Source of the DNA: Bremerella cremea
Lineage (GTDB): Bacteria > Planctomycetota > Planctomycetia > Pirellulales > Pirellulaceae
NCBI RefSeq assembly: GCF_003335505.1
Contig: NZ_QPEX01000039.1
Coordinates: 22,944 to 86,943 of the forward strand
Length of the DNA stretch: 64,000 nt
Direction of reading: 5' to 3'
Part shown: in pieces, positions 54,063-63,603 of the stretch
Layout: every line of letters begins with the position of its first letter
Position numbering within the stretch: position 1 is the first letter of the stretch
Notes under the pieces: model-generated
The model's input: the letters and a program-made list of their open reading frames with translations, nothing else
The model's database searches: none
Told to the model about the DNA's origin: nothing
Made by a program: the position numbers and the translations under genes

Positions 54063-54140
54063 CTATTGATGTCTGCGCACGTAATCCAACATCGCAGCAG
54101 ACCGATTTGCCACGAATCCGGGGCTTCCGTTGGTTGCCCC
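54063..54140 (-). repeat. Dispersed repeat ending GTTACGTGCGCAGACATC, copy B
   Basis: On the minus strand: GGAAGCCCCGGATTCGTGGC, then TTGGATTACGTGCGCAGACA. It lies between the hybrid kinase stop and the HDOD gene start and matches 11640-11745 and 57157-57225. Confidence 0.5.
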
Positions 54141-54199
54141 TAATTGGATTGGTGGCGCAGACCTCAATAATAGGAGGTCGTCGGTTACTGTTTGGTGCA

Positions 54200-57124
54200 T
54201 TAGGTTGTCCCAGTGACTGAATTTCGCCAACGATTCGAGATGCGGATACACTGCTCGAACTCGCTTTTCAGGGGCTTAATCGCATCTTTGGCGGTTGAAA
54301 GTTCGGCAATCGCCCCCAACTCTTCCATGTGGCACGATAACTTGTGAAGATGCTTGGCCCCCACAATCGAAGCCATCCCGGCGATTTGATGCGCTCGATC
54401 GGCCACCCCCTTCGCGTCCTCGACTTGAAGATGGTGTTCGAGTTGCTGAATGTGCGTCTGACCGTCGCGGGTGAACGTTTCTAGCAGCGAACTCATGAAG
54501 TTCACATCATCCAGGCATTGGTCTAACAGCGAGTCGATATCGATCGCCGGCGCGGCTTGTTCTTCCATAGCGTTTGGGGCGGTCTCCACAGCGGACGGGG
54601 CTTGGCTGTCGATATGCCGACTAAGAACTTCCCAGAACTGAACCCGCGTGTACGGTTTGGAAAGGTAGTCGTCCATGCCTGCATCAAGGCAGCGCTGCCG
54701 ATCACCCCGGAACGCATTGGCCGTCAGCCCGATAATGGGGAGTCGCACAGATTGCTGGCTTGCTTGTTCCCACTGGCGAATCTTCTGCGTGGCTTCAAAG
54801 CCGTCCATTTCAGGCATCTGGCAATCCATCAACACCAGATCGAACCGCTCGGAGGTGGCTCGTTCCAGAGCTTCGATTCCATTAAACGCAATCGTGCAAT
54901 GCCAACCTCCGCGAGTCAGGATTTCACGAATGAAAAGTTGATTGGTTGCGTTGTCCTCGGCCACCAACACGTGGCAGGTCTTGGTTTGTTGCGGCGCAGG
55001 TAGATCGGTTGTTGGTGGGGTCGGCTTCTCCTTGTTCAAACGTGGCGTCCGCGTCTGCTCGCTAGGGGAAGGAGATTCGATGACCGGTAGCACCAACGTA
55101 AAGTAGAATCGCGAGCCAACCTCTGGCTGACTTTCCACTTGAATGTTCCCGCCCATCGCTTGCACCAATTGCTGGCAGATACTCAGACCCAGGCCGGTGC
55201 CGCCAAAGCGACGACTGGTCGAGCTGTCGGCTTGCATGAAGGGTTGAAACAGCTTGTCGAGGCAATCGGCAGAAATCCCGATCCCCGTGTCTTCCACGCT
55301 GAAGGATAGTTCGATTTGCCTTTCCATCTGACGTTTCGCTTCCACCGTCAAAGTCACCTCGCCAGCGGGAGTAAACTTGATGGCATTGCCGATCAGGTTA
55401 AGCAGAACCTGGCACAGCCGATGACTATCCCCTTCCACGATCAACTTCTGCGTCGAGTCCCACCGGCACGTGAGGGTGATCGCTTGGTTGGCCGCGCGGG
55501 CATGCATCGTTTGCACCACGTCTTCTAACATGGCCGAAAGATCAAAAGCGTGATAACTCAGTTCGAGCCGCCCTTTCTCGATTTTCGAAACATCGAGCAC
55601 ATTGTTGATCAACGCCAGCAGCGCGTTCCCACTGGAACAACAACAGTTGACGAACTTCTGTTGATCTTCGTCGAGCTCGGTATCGGCCAAAAGCTCGGTC
55701 ATGGCGATCACACCACTTAGCGGCGTGCGTAGTTCGTGGGTGATGGTTGCCAGGAAATCGCTTTTGGCCTGGTTCGCTTTTTCGGCCAGTTCTTTCGCTT
55801 CCTTCATTGCTTGGCGCGCGGCCCTTTGGTTGGTGATATCTAACACAAAGCAAAGGTAAAGCCCTTCTTCCGCGTCCAGATTCGTCACACCAATCATCGC
55901 CGGAACACGAGAGCCATCGGGACGCTCGAACTCGGCTTCCCAAGCTCGATGCTGCTGGGTCATCGAGGTCGTCTTCCAGGCGTCGGCATGGATGCTGCCG
56001 CGCGACTCAGGCGTGACAAGGTCGTGCCAGCATATCGCTTGATTTTCCAATTCTTGCCGCGAGAAGCCAAGGATTCGCAACATCTCGTTATTGGCTTGCC
56101 CCACTTTGCCATCCAGGGAAGACGTCATGATCCCCACAATGTTCGCTTGCAATAAGCTGTCGAAACGCTTCTTACTGCTTTGCAGAGCACGTTCGAGTTG
56201 CTTTTGCGCCGAGATGTCTCGCCCAATCGATGCCGCGCCAAAGATTTGGTCTTGCGCGTCGTAGAGCGGAAAGAGCGAAAGCGAAATATCTCGGAGCGTT
56301 CCATCTTTACAAACGCGAATCGTTTCGAAGTTCTCGATCGAGGTACCCTGGGCGATCTGTCCAAGCAGTTCGTGCACCTCCGAACGCCGATCTTCCGGCA
56401 CAATCAAAGTCACCGTCTGGCCAATTGCTTCTTCGGCCGTGTAACCGTATAACCGTTCCGCGCCGCGATTCCAGCTAGAAATTACCCCTTCGCTTTCCTT
56501 GCTGAAGATCGCATCGCTACTGCAATCGATGATAGAAGCCAGGATCTTACGGCGACCAATTTCGTCGGCCAGTTGTTGGTTCAAAGCCACCACATCGGGC
56601 AAGGCCAGCGCTTTGGGCAGGATCGGCAGCAGGGCGATTAGCGTGGCCAGAGAAACCAACGCCGTGAGTAATTTAATAAGCCCTGTGAAGCGATACGCTG
56701 GCCACCAGAACATCACCGCTTCCATCAGGTGCCCGCTGCCGCACAGCAGGATAAATGCCGCGAACAAGCACAGCAAGAATGGAAAGGGAACGGTTGGCCG
56801 CTTCGCCAAAAACACTAATAACGCCAGCGGTATCGCAAAGTAAACCGCCGCGATGGCCCCATCTGAGAGAATATGCAGCCAGCCTAAATCAGCCGACCAG
56901 TTCCCACAATTCCACCGAGCCGGGAAGTCGCTGGTATCGAACAAATGACTGAAATAGTGAACCGGACCTTCCATGGCCGCATTGGTCGGTTGCGTGGCGG
57001 CACCAGGCAGAGGACAGCTCTGGCAGTCCTGCGTTTCTGCTAAGGTGGTTGCCGTGAGCGTGCCAAGCACGAAACATGCGAAGAACGTGCTCAGAGTAAA
57101 AGCCTTCAACCTTACCACCTTCAA
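54200..57124 (-). CDS. Ethylene-receptor-like hybrid histidine kinase
   Basis: A 974-residue protein. After a signal peptide (1-29), three membrane helices span about 82-170. They carry D88 (HILSDGAIAAVYFAIP), C128 and H132 (LLCGSGHLME). The spacing 40 and 4 equals that of plant ETR1 Asp25, Cys65 and His69, the copper/ethylene site. Two PAS domains follow (about 190-310, 318-430). HisKA (FLATITHELRTPLSGVI), ATPase (GGTGLGLSIC), receiver (LVLMDCQMPEMDG) and Hpt (ADRAHQIAGMAS) come next. It should be a phosphorelay kinase; the ligand may be ethylene or another small molecule. The downstream HDOD regulator is a possible target. Confidence 0.85.
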   Translation of the reverse strand: MKVVRLKAFTLSTFFACFVLGTLTATTLAETQDCQSCPLPGAATQPTNAAMEGPVHYFSHLFDTSDFPARWNCGNWSADLGWLHILSDGAIAAVYFAIPLALLVFLAKRPTVPFPFLLCLFAAFILLCGSGHLMEAVMFWWPAYRFTGLIKLLTALVSLATLIALLPILPKALALPDVVALNQQLADEIGRRKILASIIDCSSDAIFSKESEGVISSWNRGAERLYGYTAEEAIGQTVTLIVPEDRRSEVHELLGQIAQGTSIENFETIRVCKDGTLRDISLSLFPLYDAQDQIFGAASIGRDISAQKQLERALQSSKKRFDSLLQANIVGIMTSSLDGKVGQANNEMLRILGFSRQELENQAICWHDLVTPESRGSIHADAWKTTSMTQQHRAWEAEFERPDGSRVPAMIGVTNLDAEEGLYLCFVLDITNQRAARQAMKEAKELAEKANQAKSDFLATITHELRTPLSGVIAMTELLADTELDEDQQKFVNCCCSSGNALLALINNVLDVSKIEKGRLELSYHAFDLSAMLEDVVQTMHARAANQAITLTCRWDSTQKLIVEGDSHRLCQVLLNLIGNAIKFTPAGEVTLTVEAKRQMERQIELSFSVEDTGIGISADCLDKLFQPFMQADSSTSRRFGGTGLGLSICQQLVQAMGGNIQVESQPEVGSRFYFTLVLPVIESPSPSEQTRTPRLNKEKPTPPTTDLPAPQQTKTCHVLVAEDNATNQLFIREILTRGGWHCTIAFNGIEALERATSERFDLVLMDCQMPEMDGFEATQKIRQWEQASQQSVRLPIIGLTANAFRGDRQRCLDAGMDDYLSKPYTRVQFWEVLSRHIDSQAPSAVETAPNAMEEQAAPAIDIDSLLDQCLDDVNFMSSLLETFTRDGQTHIQQLEHHLQVEDAKGVADRAHQIAGMASIVGAKHLHKLSCHMEELGAIAELSTAKDAIKPLKSEFEQCIRISNRWRNSVTGTT

Positions 57125-57156
57125 TTAGGAACTCGCTGCCAATCGTGCAGAGCGAC

Positions 57157-57225
57157 CACCGGAAGCTCCGCAGTTCGTAAGCAGAACACCCCTGACCAAG
57201 TCTAGGTTATGTGCGCAGACATCAA
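57157..57225 (+). repeat. Dispersed repeat ending GTTACGTGCGCAGACATC, copy C
   Basis: ACCGGAAGCTCCGCAGTTCG, then CCTGACCAAGTCTAGG and TTATGTGCGCAGACATCA. It lies just upstream of the hybrid kinase start. The rest of the 414-base gap to 57538 shows no gene. Confidence 0.5.
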
Positions 57226-57538
57226 CCATAGGTCAGGTTGCTGATCGCTTAGCCAGCCACGCGCAGAGAATAGCCGCGATGCCCCCGCCCTTCCATCGTC
57301 TGGCAATGGAAAAGCAGGGCATGCTCAATTGAAAGATACATCACACGCTGCTTACTCAAGGTGTGGATACCCGAGTATCGTGGGTGTGCTTGTAAGGATA
57401 GAAACTCTGAAAGGGGTCATACCGTACAAGGTGTTCCCCCTTCGAGAGCCATGGTTCGCTTCGCAGGCGGTTGCTTGGCTGCTTCGGATGCAAGTTACTC
57501 AGATCGGAGCCGCGCGGGGGCGTTCCGGCAGCAGAATG

Positions 57539-59140
57539 TTAAAACATCCCTCCGAAACCACCACCGCCCCCTCCCATTGCCCCCATGCCACCGCTATGCA
57601 GCGAGTCGCCATGTTCGACGCGGTTCAGGACTTCGGCGATTTCTTCGTGACAACCACGGGTTTGGGTGATGATCAGCACGGCTTGCGGAATCAGGACACG
57701 AGTTGACGAACTCTCTTTGCCGCTGCCGCTTTGCGAGGAGATGATCTCGTCTTCGGAAGCCGTAGAAAAGATCACGCCAGGGGCGTCAGGATGCTTGGGC
57801 GATTTCCAGCTTTCCGGGCGAACCAACTCTGGCAGCAAAGCATTTAGCCCTTGGGCGACATTGGCTTGCGTGCGGTAATAAACGGTGATCACTTCGTTGG
57901 GGTCTTCATCTTGCGAGACACGCGGCTTCGAGCCCTTCAAGGCCGTGCGATAAGCTTCCAGCAAGTTCAAAACATCGGTCAGCATGGCCTCGCGATGCCG
58001 AATAACCAGCGTGCCTGACTTGGCCATGGCCAAACTGCCGGGGCCCCCTAACGCTTCCCATTCGTTGCCGTCTTGCGACGAGATGGCATCGACCAACGCT
58101 TCCGATTCACTGGCATCGCTACATAGATCGCGTACATCAAACACAGCCGTCACCAGGTAAGCTTTCGCCTTTTCTGGCGTCGTGATCGACAACGCCCCGT
58201 CCCGCAAAATCCAAGTCAGTTGCAAATCTTGCAGCAGCGCGTTCAGCACCACATCGACCGGCGTATCGGTAAGCTCCAACGAAACCGGTGTTCGCTCGCG
58301 AATCCCAAGCTGACGCAGAATGGCCTGATTCAAGCGAATATCGATCTCCGCTTCTTTGGCAATCAGGCTAACCGCATCGGTCAAGGCGATTTCGCGAAAA
58401 GAAACCGTGATTGGCTTTTTCAAACGTTCACGAATTTGTTGATTCTCGGGCGGATCGTAAGTGAACGTGCGACGACCAGGGCCTCGCAGCGCTTGCAGTA
58501 GCCCCTGTAATTTGCGCTGAATCTCTTCATCTTGGCGAACGAACAGAACGTCGCCAATCACATTCATTACGCCATCCCCTCCCACATCTATCCATGAGTC
58601 CGGAGCAACCGTGGTGTTGATCGTCTCGACCAACGAATCGATCTCGTAGCCAGCGTCGAGCAAGTCACCCACGTTATAGGGAACCATGACCAGCCGCTCG
58701 TCAAACTTTTCCTGGGATGTGATATAGACAATATTGTTGGCGTAATACCAATACAGATCGAGCCGTCGCAGCCGATCGAGAAACAGGTAAACCGGCGTAT
58801 CTTTCAAGTTCTCTCCGACGGGGTCGGTCGGCAGAACACCCTTCTGCGCGACGGCAGCCTTATCGATCAAGACCTCGACCTGGCACTCTTTTTCAAGCCA
58901 CTGCGAAACCTCGCTGAGCGTCGCCCCTTGCAAATCGGCGGTCTTCTTCACCGCCAAAGGCCCCGGCACGAGCGTCGCCGGATCAATCGCCCGAGGCTCG
59001 TCCGGGATCACCGGCAACGGTTCCTTCTTCGGCTTGCCCGCCCCCTCTTGGGCCAACCCCAACGAGGCAAAACAGCCGACTTCAAGCAACAAAACAGCAG
59101 CCACAGTCCAAACAAATCGCAGTCGCAGGAAGTTCGTCAT
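57539..59140 (-). CDS. Secreted secretin/TonB short N-terminal (STN)-type protein
   Basis: A 533-residue protein. The first 30 residues are a signal peptide (VAAVLLLEVGCFASLGLAQ). Two STN-like modules follow: LSEVSQWLEKECQVEVLIDK at about 75-145 and ITVSFREIALTDAVSLIAKE at about 245-330, each with a paired strand (TPVYLFLDRLRRLDLYWYY; TPVDVVLNALLQDLQLTWIL). The tail ends in a Gly/Met-rich run. Such domains occur in secretins and TonB receptors, but no secretin barrel is present. In planctomycetes stand-alone STN proteins are common and of unknown function. The C-terminal glycine stretch is unusual. Confidence 0.72.
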   Translation of the reverse strand: MTNFLRLRFVWTVAAVLLLEVGCFASLGLAQEGAGKPKKEPLPVIPDEPRAIDPATLVPGPLAVKKTADLQGATLSEVSQWLEKECQVEVLIDKAAVAQKGVLPTDPVGENLKDTPVYLFLDRLRRLDLYWYYANNIVYITSQEKFDERLVMVPYNVGDLLDAGYEIDSLVETINTTVAPDSWIDVGGDGVMNVIGDVLFVRQDEEIQRKLQGLLQALRGPGRRTFTYDPPENQQIRERLKKPITVSFREIALTDAVSLIAKEAEIDIRLNQAILRQLGIRERTPVSLELTDTPVDVVLNALLQDLQLTWILRDGALSITTPEKAKAYLVTAVFDVRDLCSDASESEALVDAISSQDGNEWEALGGPGSLAMAKSGTLVIRHREAMLTDVLNLLEAYRTALKGSKPRVSQDEDPNEVITVYYRTQANVAQGLNALLPELVRPESWKSPKHPDAPGVIFSTASEDEIISSQSGSGKESSSTRVLIPQAVLIITQTRGCHEEIAEVLNRVEHGDSLHSGGMGAMGGGGGGFGGMF

Positions 59141-59269
59141 CAGAAGGTACCGTAAGCAACAAAGGGGACAAAACGGGGTATATGCTTAACTTAATCGAAA
59201 CGAAACGATGAAGGCAACGATTTACGCAATTAAGTTTAGTTGCCATCCAAATAATGGATGTCTACACTG

Positions 59270-59490
59270 GGTGCCCCGGGCATCTTGCCCGGGCCTGGCT
59301 GCGGTTTCGATTCCTAGAAGCGCACGCCTCGTAGAAGAAGTTGGCAACGGATTCTCGAGAAGCAGAGAACAATCGAACTCCTGGCTTCTTGATTCCTGGC
59401 AAACCATATCCCTGCTACCCAAGACACGGGCCAGAGGCACCGTGGCACACCGAGAGGTTTCCTTGGCAGCCAGTGCCACCCGCCGATTGC
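59270..59490. repeat. ~220-bp dispersed repeat, copy 1
   Basis: It starts GGGTGCCCCGGGCATCTTGC, contains CGGTTTCGATTCCTAGAAGC, CAATCGAACTCCTGGCT and GGCAAACCATATCC, and ends CACCGTGGCACACCGAGAGG with TTGGCAGCCAGTGCCACCCG. The same order recurs at 60529-60746. The right end (AAGACACGGGCC, CACCGTGGCACAC) also occurs alone near 36238-36275. Confidence 0.85.
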
Positions 59491-59515
59491 GCCATGTTGG
59501 GTGATCTGCGATGCT

Positions 59516-60397
59516 TTAGCAATGGCAATCAGGCGGGGAAATCATGGTCCGTTCTGCGATATTTCTATTCGGACAGTATTTTTCAATGATCGCTATGACA
59601 TCCTCTGGTAAATCTCCTAAGGCAGCGTTGCTTTTTAGAACAATAATGCAAATTAACAGTAGGACATTACCGGTCTTCTCAATGGGAAACATCCATGTCT
59701 CATTTTCCCCAGCGACCTCCAGCTCCGAACCTTGGCCACGCAAGCAAACAAAACGAATTCCATCCCATCGTAAAGTCATATTTCCGCGGTGAAGCCCCGA
59801 CGACGAAGCCATGGTTAATCCGAAGCTCACGTTTTGGCCGCTGTTAATCTCGGCAAGGGCCCACGCTACTCGCGTTTTCAAGAATATCCGATTGGCCAGC
59901 AGTCCAAGCTTATAACGCCTTGAAATTTCAGGCCCAACGCATATCGTGCGGCCATTTGAAAAAAAGAGAGACGTGGTGTCATAAAGTGCTCCAAGCCCAA
60001 ACCAGTTGGATGCGGTTGGATGCATTGAGTAGACTTGAATCGCTTCGAGCTCACTCCAATGGAAGGCGCTGCTTCCAATTAGTCGTCTCACTGAAATCCC
60101 CGAGGCGTCGATTGCTACACTCTGAGTAAGTGTCCGAAACGACGCAAGTGCTAGAAGAAATCCAATACCCAAGAGACAAAGCGATATCAAGACACCGACC
60201 ACGCTCAACAGGTAAAGCGTCAATGTCAATCCACTTAATTCCCAGCTCTTGCTGTCAAACAAAATGAAAGGCAAGCTAACGCCAGCCGTACCAACGGTGC
60301 AGAAGAAGGTTGCCATTGCTAGTTGAATGACCAGCCTTATTGCAATGTTTGATGTGTTGCTTGACTTGCAGTAATTTTGCATCTTAGCCTCAAACAT
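59516..60397 (-). CDS. Membrane protein of unknown function
   Basis: A 293-residue protein. Two hydrophobic helices lie near 21-45 and 55-85, then a long soluble part with SVRRLIGSSAFHWSELEAIQ, and a third hydrophobic stretch near 245-260 (GNVLLLICIIVLKS). I do not recognise a family; the layout (two helices then a PH-like beta domain) resembles bacterial PH-domain membrane proteins. It is flanked on both sides by copies of the 220-bp repeat. Confidence 0.55.
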   Translation of the reverse strand: MFEAKMQNYCKSSNTSNIAIRLVIQLAMATFFCTVGTAGVSLPFILFDSKSWELSGLTLTLYLLSVVGVLISLCLLGIGFLLALASFRTLTQSVAIDASGISVRRLIGSSAFHWSELEAIQVYSMHPTASNWFGLGALYDTTSLFFSNGRTICVGPEISRRYKLGLLANRIFLKTRVAWALAEINSGQNVSFGLTMASSSGLHRGNMTLRWDGIRFVCLRGQGSELEVAGENETWMFPIEKTGNVLLLICIIVLKSNAALGDLPEDVIAIIEKYCPNRNIAERTMISPPDCHC

Positions 60398-61135
60398 GTG
60401 AACTTCCCTGCCGTCGATAAGAAGAAGTTACTTGAATGGAAAATACTTGGCCCATCCAGCTTTTTCATGGGGACAAATTCAGTCCGCCGCAGTGGAAGAA
60501 GATGGCCGTCTTGAAGTTTTCTCGGTTGCGGGTGCCCCGGGTATCTTGCCCGGGGCTGGCTACGGTTTCGATTCCTAGAAGCTTACGCCTGGTAGAAGAA
60601 GTTGTCCACGGAATCCCGAGAAGCAGAAGACAATCGAACTCCTGGCTGCTTGTTGCTGGCAAACCATATCCCCGCAACCCAAGACACAGGCCAGAGGCAC
60701 CGTGGCACACCGAGAGGTTTCCTTGGCAGCCAGTGCCACCCGCTGTAGAAATCTTACCCGCCACTGTGCGAAAGTCGTGGGCTATCGCATTCTTAAGCCA
60801 GGGAGAAGATGAGATAAATGAAGGAATACGTGCGATGGATCAGCAGCACGCCGATTGGTTCATGGAGGAATTGCGGAAACAGGAAGAGTACAGAAATTCG
60901 CCTCAATGCAAGAATGACGAATACGAGAGAAACAGAAAATGCTGCGTTCCATGGAGGGGAGGCTTGCTAGAAGTGAGATTAATCGTAACGGCAATGAGCC
61001 CGAGTATGAAGCCGTGTTCATGAAAGGCCTTGCAAACCTTCGGAGAGATCTAAATCAGTAGCGTTAATGGCCAGAAGTCATGGGCTATCGCAATTCCGTA
61101 ATTCGACAAGTCGTAAAATCTAGCTGAGTGAAGAG
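60398..61135. other. Interval with the second 220-bp repeat and a decayed coding trace
   Basis: Apart from the repeat, 60790-61020 encodes ADWFMEELRKQEEYRNSPQC and NDEYERNRKCCVPW in an open frame that has no own start; it may be a toxin remnant. The phrase GGGCTATCGCA occurs at about 60778 and 61082, a short direct repeat. No complete gene is supported. Confidence 0.35.
60529..60746. repeat. ~220-bp dispersed repeat, copy 2
   Basis: Matches 59270-59490 along its full length with scattered changes, in the same orientation, with the membrane protein gene between the two copies. Confidence 0.85.
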
Positions 61136-61891
61136 ATGAAACACATTAAATTGGAAGCTGGGGGGGAGCCGGTTGACGAGCAAGCTCTCATCGACCTCGA
61201 AAAATATGTGGGAGCGGCCATTTGTACTCAATACAAGAACTTTCTTCGCATGCAAAACGGTGGTTCCTGCAGACCTGAAGTTCGCTCGAAATTGCCTGCC
61301 CTTGCCTATCCTTTGGCATTGTTTCTAAGGCTAAGACGAGATGGTAGCAGCCTGAAGCACACATTTGATTATGTAAACGAGTTTCGAGAATCTCCGCAGA
61401 TCTTGCCAATTGCGATGACGATAGGGCAAGAATTTATATGCATCGAACTAGGCGTAGAGACACCCAAGCTAATTCTGTTCTCGCCAGATAAATCCGAAAG
61501 TATATGTGCAGATAGTTGGTTATCCTTTGTGAACAGCTTGGTACAGCAGTCGGAAGAAGCTCGCCCCTTCCTAGAAGTGATTGCTAAACAGCCGTGGGAT
61601 TACGTTCGAGAATACATCGAGTCTGGGGGAGAGCTTGTTCCGTCTGAGGGCCTGTCGCTATTAAGCCAATCGATCCGTGTAAATAATCTAGAGCTGTTTA
61701 GAAAGCTTATGGATGTGAAGTCGGCATGGGGTGATTTGGATAGAGCTATGGAAGTAGCGGTCATAAACAAGCGTCTGGAGTTTGTAAAACTATTGGTTGA
61801 CATGGGTGGCAACCGTGCATTGGCCGCTTCACGTGCTGTTGGGCCTGAACGAGAAGCCATTCGTGCCTATTTGAAGAGTGTATTGCCTTGA
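61136..61891 (+). CDS. SUKH (SMI1/KNR4) immunity protein with ankyrin-like tail
   Basis: A 251-residue protein. Residues 1-140 fit a SUKH domain: PVDEQALIDLEKYVGAAICT, QYKNFLRMQNGGSCRP and LILFSPDKSESICADSWLSF. Residues 155-245 contain ankyrin-like helices (YVREYIESGGELVPS, LFRKLMDVKSAW, FVKLLVDMGGNRALA). SUKH proteins usually neutralise nuclease toxins. It precedes the truncated RHS gene rather than following a toxin, so its partner may have been lost. The ATG has only a GAAGAG sequence upstream. Confidence 0.6.
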   Translation: MKHIKLEAGGEPVDEQALIDLEKYVGAAICTQYKNFLRMQNGGSCRPEVRSKLPALAYPLALFLRLRRDGSSLKHTFDYVNEFRESPQILPIAMTIGQEFICIELGVETPKLILFSPDKSESICADSWLSFVNSLVQQSEEARPFLEVIAKQPWDYVREYIESGGELVPSEGLSLLSQSIRVNNLELFRKLMDVKSAWGDLDRAMEVAVINKRLEFVKLLVDMGGNRALAASRAVGPEREAIRAYLKSVLP

Positions 61892-61943
61892 TTTCAGGAG
61901 GGAAAGAAAAGGCCGTCAGATCTGAATGGCACGAGCTTAAGCT

Positions 61944-62080
61944 CTAACTCATTATCCCCTCACGGGTTATGATCGACTTTCGGGCTGCCTGCAGGAGTTT
62001 GTACGGTTTCGGGCGGCGCTTGATCTGGCGGAATTCTTTACGATTGGGGCGATCGCCGACGATCAGTTGGGCGATCGTTC
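61944..62080 (-). pseudogene. IS4-like transposase C-terminal remnant
   Basis: On the minus strand the codons read DRPNRKEFRQIKRRPKPYKL, then LQAARKSIITREGIMS and a stop. Basic RPNRxExRxxKRRPKxYxLL tails end many IS4-type planctomycete transposases. It lies right against the 5' cut of the RHS gene, so an IS event probably truncated RHS. Confidence 0.5.
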
Positions 62081-62132
62081 GCAGTACGGACGGGGGCTCT
62101 CTGCCCCATGTCTTTGATGCACCAGTTGCGTC

Positions 62133-63602
62133 GTCTACCAGTACGACCATCGCAATCGCCTGGTCAGCGTGACGGATTACAATGCTTCGGACGTCAAACA
62201 GCAGCAGGTGGCTTACACGTACGACCTGTTCAACCGGCTGATCGGGCGTAAGCTCGACAGCGACGGGGATGGAACCGTCGACCAGTCTGGAACGTTTATC
62301 TACGACGGCGACCAGATCATGCTTCAGATCGACGACAACGGCGAAGTCGATCATCGTCTGTTGTGGCGGGCGAATGTCGATCAGCTTCTGGCCGACGAAA
62401 ACGCCTCAGGCGATGTCTATTGGGCCCTGACCGATCACCTGAACACGGTCCACGACTGGGCCGAGTACGACGACCTGACCGACACGACCAGTGTCGTCAA
62501 TCACATCGCCTACGATGCCTTCGGCAACGTGCTAAGCGAAACGAACGCCACGCTTGACACGACAGGCTTCGGCTTCACCGCCCGCTACTTCGACGAAGCT
62601 ACCGGCCTGCAATACAACACCAACCGCTGGTACAACGCCCAGCTAGGCAGATGGATGAGCCCGGATCCGATTGGGTTCGAGGCGGGGGATGAGAATCTTT
62701 ATCGGTATGTGGGGAATGAGGTTACTGTGTTTACGGACCCGAGTGGTCTGGAAGAATGAAAACCTGGATTTGGTGCGTGGGGAATAGGATTAGCAGAATG
62801 GTGGTACGTAGAGAAGGATCCAATAAGGAATCAAAAGTTTAACCGCAATCCACCACCACCGAAGTCGCCGCCGAAACGTGGTAGTCTAGCGTCAATTCGA
62901 GAAGATTTGGCAAGCCAAGACGCCGGGTGGAAGGCGCTTGATGAATTGAGCAGGGAAAATTATCGTGAAGGCGTCCAAACAGCCAAAGCGTTTCAGCGCG
63001 AATGTATGGACAACATGCCAGGGGGCAACGCCTTTACTAGTGCTACTGAAGCAGCCTCAGGAAAAGAGGCTATAACAGGTAGAGCTCTATCAGGGACAGA
63101 GCGTGGTTTTCGTGCACTTGAGGCTGGTGCTGGTGGGCTTGGTGGATTCGCAGCAGCCACTAGTGACTTGGCTCGATCCGGAACTAAAACGCGAAAGGCG
63201 CTTGACAATGCTGCTGAGAATGTCTCATCGCGATTTCGACTAGCCCCAATCACAGGAAAAGCGAAGCAGTCATGGCCGAGGATTTCAGCGGTAACTGACG
63301 ATTGGGCGACAAAGGGAGCACATATTCACGTGAAAGGAATAGAATTGGCTGTTAGGCCGGGAAAGGACGCTTCTGTAGTGTTCAAGCCAGTATTCAGTTC
63401 AACCAACCAGTCGGCATTTCGCGATGCTTCAAAAGTGGCGACTGATGCACTTAGTGACATTGGTTTTAGGCAGCGTTTGCACAATGCTGCAGTGCGAGCG
63501 TTAGAACAGCTTGGAGGATAAAAGCAAAAGGCAGCCGAAAATGGAACAGCAGCGGAATTAGCATTCCTGATTGACTCACTTCGAAAAATGGGGTGTGAAT
63601 AA
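62133..63602 (+). pseudogene. RHS core with polymorphic toxin tail, interrupted by two stops
   Basis: The frame opens in mid-gene (VYQYDHRNRLVSV). The RHS-associated core follows (ARYFDEATGLQYNTNRWYN, then LGRWMSPDPIGFEAGDENLY), ending DPSGLEE. There an in-frame TGA (62757-62759) interrupts it. The same frame then continues with a toxin domain (GFGAWGIGLAEWWYVEKDP to KGAHIHVKGIELAVRPGKDA) to an in-frame TAA (63519-63521), and goes on (KQKAAENGTAAELAFLIDSL) to TAA 63600-63602. The toxin family is unknown to me. The RHS cage and N-terminus are lost upstream at an IS remnant. Confidence 0.75.
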
Positions 63603-63603
63603 T

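Noticed and set aside
60436..61023. 195-codon open frame.
   Set aside because: Its first half is the 220-bp dispersed repeat, which is non-coding at its other site.
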